From assembly GCF_900115605.1 (NCBI RefSeq), contig NZ_FOXC01000006.1, positions 29,640-93,639 on the forward strand: 64,000 nucleotides of DNA, read 5' to 3'. The notes under the pieces are model-generated. The model saw nothing but the letters and a program-made list of their open reading frames with translations, searched no databases and had not been told where the DNA came from. This DNA comes from Halolactibacillus halophilus (GTDB lineage Bacteria > Bacillota > Bacilli > Bacillales > Amphibacillaceae). Numbering within the stretch: the first letter of the stretch is position 1; each line of letters opens with the position of its first letter. Position numbers and translations under genes: made by a program. Shown here piece after piece: positions 22,842 through 31,817 of the stretch.

Positions 22842-22863
22842 AGACAGATGAAAACATCTGTCT
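22842..22863 (-). terminator. Terminator after tRNA-Arg
   Basis: Stem AGACAGATG / CATCTGTCT, AAAA-type loop, TTTTCTC tail on the minus strand, 6 nt after the tRNA 3' end. Confidence 0.85.
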
Positions 22864-22868
22864 AAAAG

Positions 22869-22941
22869 TGCGCTCGGAGGGATTCGAACCCCCGACACAC
22901 GGTACCGGAAACCGATGCTCTATCCCCTGAGCTACGAGCGC
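22869..22941 (-). tRNA. tRNA-Arg (anticodon CCG)
   Basis: Minus-strand 73-nt cloverleaf: acceptor GCGCTCG pairs CGAGCGC with discriminator A; D arm GCTC...GAGC; anticodon loop TTCCGGT giving anticodon CCG; T arm GGGGG-TTCGAAT-CCCTC. CCA is not encoded. The first anticodon-stem pair is a T-T mismatch. It decodes CGG and sits beside clpP, as a tRNA-Arg does in Bacillus. Confidence 0.95.
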
Positions 22942-22963
22942 ATATTAAAATCGAACAAAAATA

Positions 22964-22992
22964 ATTATAACTGAAATGACCGACAAATACAA
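22964..22992 (-). promoter_or_regulatory. Promoter of tRNA-Arg
   Basis: TTGTAT (complement of 22987-22992), 17-bp spacer, TATAAT (complement of 22964-22969); transcription would start about 15 nt before the tRNA. Confidence 0.75.
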
Positions 22993-23156
22993 TCCTTTCT
23001 TTCACCATCCACTCATAGTATAGAAAAATTTCAACAATGGCGAGTGCAATCCATACGCAAAACACCCCCATCTCTGTTATACTATTTACAAAGTTTATAC
23101 ATACATTAACTTGGGAAGGTTGAAAAGAAAAAAACATTTCATCTGTTAGTGTTTTA

Positions 23157-23196
23157 TTTGACCTTTTTTGACCTATTAGCTATGATATATTTATAA
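23157..23196 (+). promoter_or_regulatory. clpP promoter with CtsR operator
   Basis: TTTGACC-TTT-TTTGACC (23157-23173) is, on the other strand, the exact CtsR heptad repeat GGTCAAA-N3-GGTCAAA. The second heptad contains the -35 TTGACC (23168-23173), followed by a 17-bp spacer and -10 TTATAA (23191-23196). Heat-shock repression by CtsR follows from the known site. Confidence 0.92.
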
Positions 23197-23240
23197 GCTT
23201 CATACACATACTTAAAGTTATTTCTAGAGGAGGAATAAAT

Positions 23241-23822
23241 ATGAATTTAATCCCTACAGTAATTGAACAAACAAATCGCGGTGAACGAGCATATGACATT
23301 TATTCACGGCTATTAAAAGACCGCATCATTATGTTAGGTTCTGGCATTGATGACAATGTTGCTAACTCGATTGTCGCTCAACTTCTTTTCTTAGAAGCTG
23401 AAGACCCAGACAAAGATATCTCTATTTACATTAACTCACCAGGTGGGTCGATCACAGCTGGTATGGCCATCTATGATACGATGCAATTTATCAAACCAGA
23501 TGTCTCAACTATCTGCGTTGGTATGGCCGCATCTATGGGTGCTTTCTTACTTGCTGCTGGCGCAAAAGGAAAACGTTATGCGTTACCTAACTCAGAAGTC
23601 ATGATTCACCAACCATTAGGCGGTACACAAGGTCAAGCATCTGATATTCAGATTCACGCTAACCGTATCATTGAAATGCGCAAGAAATTAAACGAAATCC
23701 TTGCTGAACGCACCGGTCAACCAATGGAAGTTGTTGAACGTGACACAGATCGTGATAACTTCATGACAGCTAATAGAGCGTTAGAATACGGTCTAATTGA
23801 CAAAGTTATGGAGAAGAAGTAA
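23241..23822 (+). CDS. clpP: ATP-dependent Clp protease proteolytic subunit
   Basis: Tetradecameric serine protease working with ClpC/ClpX. The 193-aa protein has catalytic Ser98 in GMAASMGAF, His123 in MIHQPLGG and Asp about 172 in DTDRDNF. Start follows GGAGGAATAA. It stands alone with a CtsR-controlled promoter and a strong terminator, and is degradative machinery for stress and development. Confidence 0.98.
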   Translation: MNLIPTVIEQTNRGERAYDIYSRLLKDRIIMLGSGIDDNVANSIVAQLLFLEAEDPDKDISIYINSPGGSITAGMAIYDTMQFIKPDVSTICVGMAASMGAFLLAAGAKGKRYALPNSEVMIHQPLGGTQGQASDIQIHANRIIEMRKKLNEILAERTGQPMEVVERDTDRDNFMTANRALEYGLIDKVMEKK

Positions 23823-23847
23823 TCCTAACTAAAAAATAAGTAACACA

Positions 23848-23880
23848 AAGCAGCGACGCGCCTTGGCACGTCGCTGCTTT
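23848..23880 (+). terminator. Terminator after clpP
   Basis: Stem AAAGCAGCGACG / CGTCGCTGCTTT followed by TATC; also usable for the convergent PH-domain gene. Confidence 0.85.
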
Positions 23881-23907
23881 TATCGTTCTTAACTATTTTG
23901 AATTCGA

Positions 23908-24522
23908 TTAATTGCGAATATATTTCATAAATATATCTTTGTAGTCTTTTTGAGTGAAATCATCATACTTCTCATTTAACCAATCGTTGCTAAAAGTCGT
24001 GGCTTTTTCAAGTTCACTTGAAAGCGCTGTATCTTTAGTGTAACTACGTTTGATCAAACCTTGACTGCGCTCAAGACTATCTTTCGCGTAATCAAACTGT
24101 CGCTTGTCTGATGCTTGTTTTACAGAAATCTCAAACAAGGACTTATACAGATCGGTGATGGCTTCCCCTTCTTTTTTATCAATGTCAACTGAGAAAGCAA
24201 GCTCTCCCATCTTAAACTTGATCTCTAAATCGAGGTCAATCGTTCCTGCTGTTTCGACTCGTACATCACTGATGACATGTTGATAGTAATCATAACGCTT
24301 AATCACTCGCTTTGAACTTGTTGCCTTCTCACCATCTAAATGTATCAAAGCACGATTAGTAAAACAGTATTCATCCGTCTTAGATTTAATTAGAAAATGA
24401 ATTGTTTCCCCGTCCTCATGTAACACAAAATCATCTGATAACGTCTTATCAAAATCTTCTGGCTTAATCACTTTCCCGATATCACTAATTCCTAGAGCAT
24501 CACTAGCGAATTTTTTTAACAT
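23908..24522 (-). CDS. Bacterial PH-domain protein (YvbH-like)
   Basis: The 204-aa soluble protein has a bacterial PH-type domain in residues about 1-125 (FVLHEDGETIHFLIKSK, CFTNRALIHLDG, SSKRVIKRYDYYQHVISDV) and a helical, charged C-terminal part like B. subtilis YvbH. Start is the ATG at 24522, 7 nt after GGGAGG. Function is unknown; proteins of this type are suspected to bind other proteins or membranes. It is a single gene convergent with clpP. Confidence 0.7.
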   Translation of the reverse strand: MLKKFASDALGISDIGKVIKPEDFDKTLSDDFVLHEDGETIHFLIKSKTDEYCFTNRALIHLDGEKATSSKRVIKRYDYYQHVISDVRVETAGTIDLDLEIKFKMGELAFSVDIDKKEGEAITDLYKSLFEISVKQASDKRQFDYAKDSLERSQGLIKRSYTKDTALSSELEKATTFSNDWLNEKYDDFTQKDYKDIFMKYIRN

Positions 24523-24651
24523 GCTGATTCCTCCCAATTAATTGTTAATATTATCATAACATATTATCATCTATCTGTTAGTTTTGTTACAAATTCATAA
24601 TAATAATATTACGTGCTATAACGCCCCTTCTATGACGTATAAACATAAAAA

Positions 24652-24685
24652 AATCGCCTCCCTCTAATAAAAGAGACAGACGATT
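24652..24685 (-). terminator. Terminator after the YheA/YlbF-family gene
   Basis: AATCG-CTGTCTCT paired with AGAGGGAG-CGATT (two mismatches) followed by seven T's on the minus strand. Confidence 0.7.
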
Positions 24686-24692
24686 CATTTAC

Positions 24693-25037
24693 TTACTGTT
24701 GGTTATATAATTCTTCTAATGGTTTTGTGATTGTGCGGCTAATAGAATTGATGAATTCGTTCACTTTTTGTTCTTCTTCCATTAGTTTAGAAATCGCTTC
24801 GTGTTGTTGTACGGTTTCGACAACTTTGCGCGCTTGTTCGACTTCTTCTTCTGAAATTTCTTGACCTTGCATTTGTTTTTGTTGTAATTCGATTTGTGTA
24901 TTACGGAAATCATCGAACATTTTTTTAGCGATTTCATCGCTCATAACCGCATCATATGCTTCCTTAAGAGTTGAAAACTCTTCACTCTGGCGAATTGCAT
25001 CCGCTAATTGTTCTGCTGATTGTTGTACGTTAGACAT
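24693..25037 (-). CDS. YlbF/YmcA family protein (YheA-like)
   Basis: The 114-aa protein is almost entirely alpha-helical with coiled-coil character (FRNTQIELQQKQMQGQEISEE, VVETVQQHEAISKLMEEEQ), matching the DUF964/YlbF superfamily, closest in look to YheA. Relatives YlbF and YmcA form a complex with YaaT that modulates RNase Y and development; YheA itself has no settled role. GGAGG precedes the ATG. It is monocistronic. Confidence 0.75.
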   Translation of the reverse strand: MSNVQQSAEQLADAIRQSEEFSTLKEAYDAVMSDEIAKKMFDDFRNTQIELQQKQMQGQEISEEEVEQARKVVETVQQHEAISKLMEEEQKVNEFINSISRTITKPLEELYNQQ

Positions 25038-25358
25038 ATTATAAAATCCTCCTAGTTTTTACTGACCAACAATTGGCCTTCTTTTAACTTCTTGTATAAC
25101 TATAACAAACTTCTAAACGTAATCCAAACGATACCGGTTGAGAAATTATAAAAAATAACGGTAAATAATAAGGCTTTTTAATTTAAGCCTATCTTTTCTA
25201 GTGATTGGTCCCCTCTTGTCAATTGTTTTTGTTATAATGCTAGTGAGTAGAAATTTTCGTTTGTATATTTCTCCTGATTTTTTTAAGCTGTGAGTTAGAT
25301 TAGCAGACAGCCATTTACATGTGAGTCAGTCATTATATAGAAAGAAAGGATTCCTAAT

Positions 25359-26252
25359 ATGATTAAACGATTGAAAACCCTCTATCCAAGCCTTATCACT
25401 GAAGAAGAATCTCAAAGTAAAGGACTGTACCGGTGGTTTATGACCCCTGACAATCAATTACTAGGTATTTTAGAAGCAGAAATCAATGAAAAAGAACATG
25501 ATTTACTCGATCTGTTATTGACACCTTATCTCGGTGCCTATCCACCCGTCACTGAACGCGAACAATCATGGTATGATTGGATTTTTGAAGGTACGAACTT
25601 TATTCATACCGCACCAAAAGAATATCGGTTCATTTACTTTACACTCTCAGATGCACCAGATGATCCTAATGACTTTAGAGAGGCCGTCTACGGTATGTAT
25701 TCTTATAAACCTGTCATTTTATTTTCAAGTCAAAAACACGGTGTGATTATTGAAGAAGAACGACCAGATGAAGAGGATGCCATTACTTTCTTTGAAATGG
25801 TCGAAGTCTTTACAAGTGATTTCTTTATTGATGTCCAGTTCTTTATTGGGCCGTATTTACGCGACTTAAATAAGGCGCATGATTACCATGCATGGATGGA
25901 TCAACAATTTCATCACATTCAGCACTTCAATACAAAACCCGTCATGACTTATGTATCAGCGGTACCTTATTTAATGACCGTCATGAAAGATCAGAAAGTA
26001 TTAACATTTTTAATTGAGTCGATTTTAAAGTCAACGATAAAAGACGAGGAGCTTCTGCATACAATTCAAACCTTCTTAGAAGCGAATTCCAATGCCTCAC
26101 TTGCCGCTAAAGAAATGTATATGCACCGTAATAGTTTACAATATCGGATTGATAAGTTTGTCGAAAAGACCGAAGTCGATGTCAAACAATTTGAAGGAGC
26201 GATTGCGGTTTACTTAGTCCTTCTGCTTAAACGCCAAATCGATCTAGCTTAG
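25359..26252 (+). CDS. PucR-type C-terminal helix-turn-helix regulator
   Basis: The 297-aa protein has no N-terminal DNA-binding motif; its C-terminus (about 240-290) carries the PucR HTH_30 signature: TFLEANSNASLAAKEMYMHRNSLQYRIDK. The remainder is a sensor-like region I do not recognise. It is directly upstream of the multi-sugar ABC ATPase gene on the same strand, which suggests control of that gene, possibly in response to a sugar or nitrogen signal; this is inference. Confidence 0.7.
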   Translation: MIKRLKTLYPSLITEEESQSKGLYRWFMTPDNQLLGILEAEINEKEHDLLDLLLTPYLGAYPPVTEREQSWYDWIFEGTNFIHTAPKEYRFIYFTLSDAPDDPNDFREAVYGMYSYKPVILFSSQKHGVIIEEERPDEEDAITFFEMVEVFTSDFFIDVQFFIGPYLRDLNKAHDYHAWMDQQFHHIQHFNTKPVMTYVSAVPYLMTVMKDQKVLTFLIESILKSTIKDEELLHTIQTFLEANSNASLAAKEMYMHRNSLQYRIDKFVEKTEVDVKQFEGAIAVYLVLLLKRQIDLA

Positions 26253-26449
26253 GCACTTTGCCAGCGGCTAGATCTTTTTTTGTGCCTTTTGACGAAACCC
26301 TTGATATATCAGTAGTTTCATCTTATAAAGTGGGTGTAATCATAGGCAAAAAACCAGATGATGTAAGCGTTGCACAACGTGATGTTTTTTTCTTTGTGCA
26401 CGTTGTCCATTTACGATTGACGTTATTTTTTGTAGACTTAAGGCATCAA

Positions 26450-26465
26450 ATAAAAACGCTTTCAA
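26450..26465 (+). promoter_or_regulatory. Candidate cre (CcpA) site before the ABC ATPase gene
   Basis: ATAAAAACGCTTTCAA matches the cre consensus WTGNAANCGNWNNCAW at all fixed positions but one (A for G). It lies 24 bp before the start codon, a roadblock position. An upstream inverted repeat ACAACGTG...CACGTTGT (about 26376-26408) could bind another regulator. Confidence 0.5.
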
Positions 26466-26488
26466 ACATTTAAGGAGGAACTTTTACA

Positions 26489-27592
26489 ATGGCAGAATTA
26501 AGCTTAAGACATATTGATAAAATTTATGAAAAAGACGGTGTTAAAGCAGTAGATGACTTTAACCTAGAAATTAAAGACAAAGAATTTATCGTGTTCGTTG
26601 GTCCATCTGGTTGTGGTAAATCAACAACACTTCGTATGATTGCTGGTCTTGAAGAAATCTCAGGTGGTGAATTCTACATCGATGATAAATTAATGAATGA
26701 TGTTGCACCAAAAGACCGCGATATCGCGATGGTATTCCAAAACTACGCGTTATACCCACACATGAATGTGTATGACAACATGGCTTTCGGCCTTAAATTA
26801 CGTAAATTCAAAAAAGATGAAATTGACCGTCGTGTTAAAAACGCTGCTCAAATTTTAGGTCTAGAACCATTCTTAGATCGTAAACCAAAAGCTCTTTCAG
26901 GTGGTCAGCGTCAGCGTGTGGCATTAGGTCGTGCGATTGTACGTGATGCGAAAGTATTCTTAATGGATGAGCCATTATCAAACCTTGATGCGAAACTTCG
27001 TGTTCAGATGCGTGCTGAAATCCAAAAATTACACCAACGCCTACAAACAACAACGATTTATGTAACACACGACCAGACAGAAGCGATGACAATGGCAACC
27101 CGCCTTGTTGTACTTAAAGATGGTGTGATCCAACAAGTGGGTGCACCTAAAGACGTATATGACAAACCAAACAACGTTTTCGTTGGTGGATTTATTGGCT
27201 CTCCTGCGATGAACTTCTTCTACGGTTCATTAGAAGAGAACGGTTTCCGCGTGTCTCCTAAGACGTTAATTGAAGTACCTGAAGGTAAAATGAAAGTACT
27301 TCGTGATCAAAACTACATCGGCAAAGAACTTGTTCTCGGTGTACGTCCTGAAGATATTCATGATGAGCCAGTATTTGTAGATGCTAACCCAGGTTCAACA
27401 TTAACAGCTGAAATTGAAGTAGCTGAATTAATGGGTTCTGAATCTTACCTATACTCTAAATTAGATGAACAAGACTTTGTTGCACGCGTTGATTCACGTA
27501 CAGATATTAACGGTGGTGAGTCACTTAAATTAGCATTCGATATGCACAAGTGCCACTTCTTCGACAAAGATTCTGAACAACGTATTAAATAA
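26489..27592 (+). CDS. ugpC: Multi-sugar ABC transporter ATPase (MsmX/UgpC type)
   Basis: Energises several carbohydrate ABC importers. The 367-aa ATPase has Walker A GPSGCGKST (about 38-46), Q-loop FQNYALYPH, signature LSGGQRQRVALGRA, Walker B VFLMDEPLSNLDA and H-loop TVTHDQTEAM-like YVTHDQTEA, then the C-terminal TOBE/OB regulatory domain typical of the MalK group. There are no permease or binding-protein genes beside it, as for MsmX, which serves many distant importers. A cre-like site lies upstream. Codon bias suggests strong expression. Confidence 0.88.
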   Translation: MAELSLRHIDKIYEKDGVKAVDDFNLEIKDKEFIVFVGPSGCGKSTTLRMIAGLEEISGGEFYIDDKLMNDVAPKDRDIAMVFQNYALYPHMNVYDNMAFGLKLRKFKKDEIDRRVKNAAQILGLEPFLDRKPKALSGGQRQRVALGRAIVRDAKVFLMDEPLSNLDAKLRVQMRAEIQKLHQRLQTTTIYVTHDQTEAMTMATRLVVLKDGVIQQVGAPKDVYDKPNNVFVGGFIGSPAMNFFYGSLEENGFRVSPKTLIEVPEGKMKVLRDQNYIGKELVLGVRPEDIHDEPVFVDANPGSTLTAEIEVAELMGSESYLYSKLDEQDFVARVDSRTDINGGESLKLAFDMHKCHFFDKDSEQRIK

Positions 27593-27615
27593 GTGTATAC
27601 CCCCTTATATACATG

Positions 27616-27646
27616 AAGATGGCGACTCCAAAAGAGTCGCCATCTT
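27616..27646 (+). terminator. Terminator after the ABC ATPase gene
   Basis: Stem AAGATGGCGACTC / GAGTCGCCATCTT with a 5-base loop and TTTT. Confidence 0.9.
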
Positions 27647-27707
27647 TTATGTTTTATATGTCTTACATTGATCATGCTTCCCTCTATATAATAGCGGCAT
27701 AACTACC

Positions 27708-29060
27708 CTAAATCATCTGACTTGGTTTTACCCACTGATCAAATTGTTCCGCCGTCACATATCCGAGAGTGATCGCTGCAGTTTTTAAACCAGTCCCATG
27801 TTGATGCGCATATTTGGCGATATTACTCGCCTTATCATAACCAATGTGCGGATTGAGTGCGGTGACTAACATAAGTGACTGATCGACTTTGTCTGCCATT
27901 ATGTCTTCATTGATTTTTAGCCCCGATAAGCAACGTAAGTTAAAACTATCCATTGCCTCACTTAATAATTCAATCGATTGAAGAACGTTATAAATAATTA
28001 CCGGTTTAAACACATTCAGTTGAAACTGGCCTTGGCTTGCCGCAAAACTAATCGTCGTATCATTGCCTAGCACTTGGCTACAGACCATCGTTAGCGCTTC
28101 AATTTGGGTTGGATTTACTTTCCCTGGCATAATCGAACTCCCTGGTTCATTAGCTGGCAACGTATACTCACCATAACCTGCACGTGGGCCACTTGCTAAG
28201 TAGCGTAAATCATTCCCCATCTTAAATAAATCCATTGCTAGCGCCTTTATAGTCCCGTGGAAACGGACAAGTTGGTCGTGACTTGTTAAACCGTGAAAAT
28301 GATTGTCTGTCTTTCGAAACGGCAGACCGGTATAACGTGACAATTCATGAACCACTTCCTCACCAAAACCATCGGGCGCATTTAAACCTGTCCCAACAGC
28401 CGTGCCGCCAATCGCCAACTCAAAACATTCATCCATATCTTGCAATAACATATGTTCTGTCTTTTCAAGCATAGCGAGGTAACCGCTAAGTTCTTGCCCT
28501 ACTGTTAACGGCGTCGCATCTTGTAAGTGGGTCCGACCAATTTTGACAACAGCTTGAAAAGCCGTTTGTTTTTCTTTTACCGTCTGAATTAGCCGGTGCA
28601 GGGCTGGAAAGAGATGATCCGTAACAGCAATCGCTGTAGCTACATGCATCGCTGTTGGAAAGGTATCATTTGAACTTTGAGAGCGATTGAGATCATCATT
28701 TGGATGCAAGCTGACCGACTCATCTGATGCTAAAAAACTAAGCACTTCATTCACATTCATGTTTGTCTGTGTCCCAGAGCCTGTTTGCCATACGACGAGC
28801 GGGAAATGTTTATACTCAGGCTGATGTAACCACTGATCACTCGCTGTTACAATCCGATCACTTGTTTCTTTAGGTAATACACTTAAGGTATGATTCGCTT
28901 TTGCGGCTGCGCGTTTTAACATTACGAACGCTTCAATGAGTCGTTTAGGCATTGTTTCTGTGCCGATTGGAAAGTTTTCTAAACTTCTCTGTGTCTGTGC
29001 GCCGTAATAGACATCCTCACTAACTTCCATTTCTCCAAAGGCATCACGTACTTTTCTCAT
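27708..29060 (-). CDS. fumC: Class II fumarate hydratase
   Basis: Interconverts fumarate and malate. The 450-aa protein has the three superfamily regions: GSGTQTNMNVNEV (about 102-114), SQSSNDTFPTAMH (about 128-140), and the signature loop GSSIMPGKVNPTQ (about 317-329). The SSNDTFPTA wording and TGSGTQTNMN favour fumarase over aspartate ammonia-lyase. Slightly shorter than the usual 460 aa. It is transcribed alone. In a fermentative cell it may serve anapleurotic or fumarate-forming steps; that is inference. Confidence 0.88.
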   Translation of the reverse strand: MRKVRDAFGEMEVSEDVYYGAQTQRSLENFPIGTETMPKRLIEAFVMLKRAAAKANHTLSVLPKETSDRIVTASDQWLHQPEYKHFPLVVWQTGSGTQTNMNVNEVLSFLASDESVSLHPNDDLNRSQSSNDTFPTAMHVATAIAVTDHLFPALHRLIQTVKEKQTAFQAVVKIGRTHLQDATPLTVGQELSGYLAMLEKTEHMLLQDMDECFELAIGGTAVGTGLNAPDGFGEEVVHELSRYTGLPFRKTDNHFHGLTSHDQLVRFHGTIKALAMDLFKMGNDLRYLASGPRAGYGEYTLPANEPGSSIMPGKVNPTQIEALTMVCSQVLGNDTTISFAASQGQFQLNVFKPVIIYNVLQSIELLSEAMDSFNLRCLSGLKINEDIMADKVDQSLMLVTALNPHIGYDKASNIAKYAHQHGTGLKTAAITLGYVTAEQFDQWVKPSQMI

Positions 29061-29218
29061 CGCTGACCACTCCTTTTTGTTTGTCTCACTAATTTTCTTT
29101 GTCTGTTTTGTTTTATAACTTTTTTAATTGGTAAATATAGCTTTAGTTCTTTCTCTCTTATTGACAGAATAATATGTCTTCTAAAGTCATATTATAGCAT
29201 AAAAAAACAGGCAGTGAC

Positions 29219-30007
29219 TTAGCGTTCACTACCCGGATAATCAAAACCAAAATATTCTTCTAGTGTCCATTCATTATGATAAATTTCTGTCGCAACATCT
29301 TCACCGACATAACGCAAATGCCATGGTTCATAACTGTACCCAGTGATCGTTTCTTTTCCCTCTGGGTAGCGGATAATAAAACCATATTTATGGGCCTGCT
29401 CTTTTATATATTGCCCTGCTTCTGTATTACCAAACGATTGATTCAGTAACACATCGTCATTGCCTTGCACGGTCACATCCATGGCGAGACCGGTTTGGTG
29501 CTCACTTGCTCCCGGTTTAGCTGAAAACTGATCGGCATGGGCTTGTCCTTTACTTGCGACATTACTTTCATAAATCGCCCGTTGTCGCTCATACGACCGG
29601 TAACCAGACACCGCGACTAACGCATGACCATCAGTTTTGGCGACACCAAATAACGTCTCTAACCCTCTTGCGGCTTCTTCCCTTAAAAGGCGGCGGTTAT
29701 CACCGGCGGGGGAGTAGTGTCGTACATTTGCTTCAATTAAATCTGGTGGTGTATACCCTTCAGGTAACTCCCGATATTTATTAACATAAACAAGCATCGA
29801 TGTTTCATTATCAACGGTATAAAGCCCAGTATCAGGATTTACACCAGCGGTAAAATAGTCCGGCTCAGCTTCTTCAATCGCAAATAGTTTTTTTTCAAGT
29901 AATGACATACCTAACTTTTTTTCATGCATCGTTCCTTCTCGTACTGTCGTTTCTGTACACCCGACTAATACGAGCAGTATAAACAGCAAACCAACAAGCT
30001 TTTTCAT
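29219..30007 (-). CDS. VanY/LdcB-family D,D- or L,D-carboxypeptidase lipoprotein
   Basis: Trims peptidoglycan stem peptides outside the membrane. The 262-aa protein has a lipoprotein signal (MKKLVGLLFILLVLVGC, Cys17) and a VanY catalytic domain with SGYRSYERQ (about 142-150), the Zn ligands in SEHQTGLAMDVT (about 170-181) and EPWHLRYVG (about 230-238). Whether it cuts D-Ala or acts as an L,D-carboxypeptidase cannot be told. It is downstream of the IDEAL-protein operon but separated by a terminator. Confidence 0.85.
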   Translation of the reverse strand: MKKLVGLLFILLVLVGCTETTVREGTMHEKKLGMSLLEKKLFAIEEAEPDYFTAGVNPDTGLYTVDNETSMLVYVNKYRELPEGYTPPDLIEANVRHYSPAGDNRRLLREEAARGLETLFGVAKTDGHALVAVSGYRSYERQRAIYESNVASKGQAHADQFSAKPGASEHQTGLAMDVTVQGNDDVLLNQSFGNTEAGQYIKEQAHKYGFIIRYPEGKETITGYSYEPWHLRYVGEDVATEIYHNEWTLEEYFGFDYPGSER

Positions 30008-30082
30008 CTATATCCACCTCTTTTTCTCTTTCACCAGTGTATCATAATTCATTTAACGTTGTCCTGAAAAATCCACAAAAAA

Positions 30083-30107
30083 GAACCGAACGAAAAACGT
30101 TCAGCTC
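30083..30107 (-). terminator. Terminator after the IDEAL-protein gene
   Basis: GAGCTGAACG / CGTTCGGTTC stem (two G-U/mismatch pairs) with a TTTT loop and a TTTTTT tail on the minus strand. Confidence 0.75.
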
Positions 30108-30138
30108 CTATTTTTAATCTCTGTTAAAAAGAATCAGT

Positions 30139-30381
30139 CTAATCAAGGTAATAATGCCTGTAAGTGCGAGCCAGTTCGTTAAAGGTAGCCGCATCACCAA
30201 AATCAATTGCTTCATCTATCGCCTGATCAATCGATTGTTTGTTTCGATGAAAAGCTAATTCATCCAATAACAACGTAGCCATCAGCGCATCTTCAAACGA
30301 GTAATCACGCTTAGCGATAATATATTTCGCATACCCTTGATTATAACGATGTAACGTAAAACAAACTTTTTGCTTTTTCAT
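30139..30381 (-). CDS. IDEAL-domain protein
   Basis: The 80-aa protein ends in the IDEAL motif region (SIDQAIDEAIDFGDAATFNEL, about 50-70), named from IDEAL-like residues; here IDEAIDFGD. The N-terminal part (KQKVCFTLHRYNQGYAKYII) is separate. Start at ATG 30381 follows AAAAGGAG by 9 nt. IDEAL domains occur in small Bacillus proteins such as YozD and near ComK/McsA-type regulators, without one defined role. An unannotated 55-aa frame (30405-30572) ends 24 bp upstream on the same strand, so the two are probably one transcript. Confidence 0.75.
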   Translation of the reverse strand: MKKQKVCFTLHRYNQGYAKYIIAKRDYSFEDALMATLLLDELAFHRNKQSIDQAIDEAIDFGDAATFNELARTYRHYYLD

Positions 30382-30404
30382 CGAATTCAACTCCTTTTCA
30401 TCTT

Positions 30405-30572
30405 TCAATCAGACATAAGTAATTTTAGTAATATATACCCTTCCCGGCGTTCTTTAAACACCCGAGAGTAGTAAAAGCTTTCATATTTCATCAAACCTTC
30501 AGAGGCATAAATGTAATCCTGCTCGTTTATGTTGACGAGGACAAAAGGTGACCAGGGGCAACTTTTTTTCAC
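30405..30572 (-). CDS. Short 55-aa ORF of unknown function upstream of the IDEAL gene
   Basis: The frame begins at GTG 30572 (a stop lies two codons upstream) and reads KKSCPWSPFVLVNINEQDYI, then ASEGLMKYESFYYSRVFKER and a C-terminal GYILLKLLMSD. Composition, the alternation of hydrophobic and aromatic residues and the tight spacing to the next gene look like real coding sequence. There is no good ribosome site before the GTG, so it could be a 5'-truncated relic. I recognise no family. Confidence 0.45.
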   Translation of the reverse strand: MKKSCPWSPFVLVNINEQDYIYASEGLMKYESFYYSRVFKERREGYILLKLLMSD

Positions 30573-30675
30573 GCCTTAAACTAAGTGGCAATGCGCTTTA
30601 ACTGTTGCTGTAGACCCACTTAGATTTACATGCTATGTTTAGTATAGAAACTTTTCAGAGAAAGAAGGACACCTA

Positions 30676-31542
30676 ATGGAGCACGCATTTAAAAAAGGTA
30701 GCCGCGGGGTTACCTTATCAATCATTGTCTATTTAATTTTAAGCATTGCTAAGCTGACTGTCAGTTTTGTCGCTGATTCACATGCTTTACGAGCTGATGG
30801 TCTCAATAACTCAACCGATGTACTCAGTTCAATTGTCGTCTTTATTGGTCTAAAGATCGCAGTTAAACCAGCCGACCATAATCACCGTTACGGGCATGCC
30901 AGAGCCGAAATGATTGCGAGCCTCATTGCTTCATTTATTATGGTCTCGGTCAGCATACAAGTGATGACCCAAGCCGTGACCAATTTAATCAATAAAAACT
31001 ATCCAGAACCTGGCTTACTTGCCTTTTGGACAGCTGTTATAAGTGGGATTGTCTTATTTTTTGTCTACCAATATAACTATAAGTTGAGTCAGAAAATCAA
31101 AAGTAACGCTTTAAAAGCCGCTAGTCTTGATAACCGTGCCGATAGCTTGATTAGTTTTGCGGCTGCCTTTGGAATTATCGGAACGACCTTTGGTTTATAC
31201 TGGCTTGACTCGGTGTTGAGTCTGTTCGTTGGTATATTAATTTTTTACACCGCTTATCAGACGTTTAGCCACGCCTCGCACACGTTATCAGACGGATTTG
31301 ACCCGGAGATGATCAAAAAGATAAAGCAACTCACCTTAATCGACCCAGGGACAAAACATGTCTCCGATATTCGCGGGCGTACGGTTGGTAACCAGGTAAT
31401 GATTGATATGATTATTTATGTCGACCCTAATATCACAGTTAAAGAAGGGCACGACATCACTGACCGAATCGAACATATACTGTTCGACCAGCTCGAGATT
31501 GAATATGTCACCATTCACGTCGAGCCTTACAGTAAGACATAA
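30676..31542 (+). CDS. Cation diffusion facilitator, probable Mn2+ exporter (MneP/MneS type)
   Basis: Proton-coupled divalent-cation efflux pump. The 288-aa protein has six membrane segments; segment 2 carries DSHALRADGLNNSTDVLSS and segment 5 carries DNRADSLISF, giving the D/N-D metal site. The DGLNN pattern resembles Bacillus MneP/MneS manganese exporters rather than zinc-type CDFs with HxxxD. The cytoplasmic C-terminal domain (about 205-288) has the usual ferredoxin-like fold with MIIYVDPNITVKEGHDIT. It converges with azlD, their 3' ends overlapping by 16 bp. Confidence 0.8.
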   Translation: MEHAFKKGSRGVTLSIIVYLILSIAKLTVSFVADSHALRADGLNNSTDVLSSIVVFIGLKIAVKPADHNHRYGHARAEMIASLIASFIMVSVSIQVMTQAVTNLINKNYPEPGLLAFWTAVISGIVLFFVYQYNYKLSQKIKSNALKAASLDNRADSLISFAAAFGIIGTTFGLYWLDSVLSLFVGILIFYTAYQTFSHASHTLSDGFDPEMIKKIKQLTLIDPGTKHVSDIRGRTVGNQVMIDMIIYVDPNITVKEGHDITDRIEHILFDQLEIEYVTIHVEPYSKT

Positions 31543-31817
31543 ACAAGAGAAACCGATGAAAGTACAACAAGCACGAGCGGAACGCGGAGCAGCGACAAGA
31601 TAATTGCCACTGCTCCACCAACAAGGCTTATGCCCGGCTCATTTGGGATTGCTTCAATGATACCTGGGAAGATTAACGCACCAAGCGTTGCATACGGAAT
31701 GACATTTAAAAACTCACCAAAGAAGGGGGAGACTGATATTTTATCGACGATAAATGGCGGTAATATACGCGGCACTAATGTCACTAACCATAATGACAGC
31801 AACAAAAATAGACTCAT
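31527..31817 (-). CDS. azlD: AzlD-family branched-chain amino acid exporter subunit
   Basis: Small membrane partner of AzlC. The 96-aa protein has three to four membrane segments and the AzlD pattern TLVPRILPPFIVDKI near the N-terminus and NVIPYATLGALIFPGI (about 38-53). It overlaps azlC by four bases and is the second gene of the pair. Exports branched-chain amino acids or analogues, judging from the family. Confidence 0.85.
   Translation of the reverse strand: MSLFLLLSLWLVTLVPRILPPFIVDKISVSPFFGEFLNVIPYATLGALIFPGIIEAIPNEPGISLVGGAVAIILSLLRVPLVLVVLSSVSLVYVLL

Noticed and set aside
22862..23137. 91-codon minus-strand ORF
   Set aside because: It runs through tRNA-Arg and its promoter; no ribosome site and no family resemblance.
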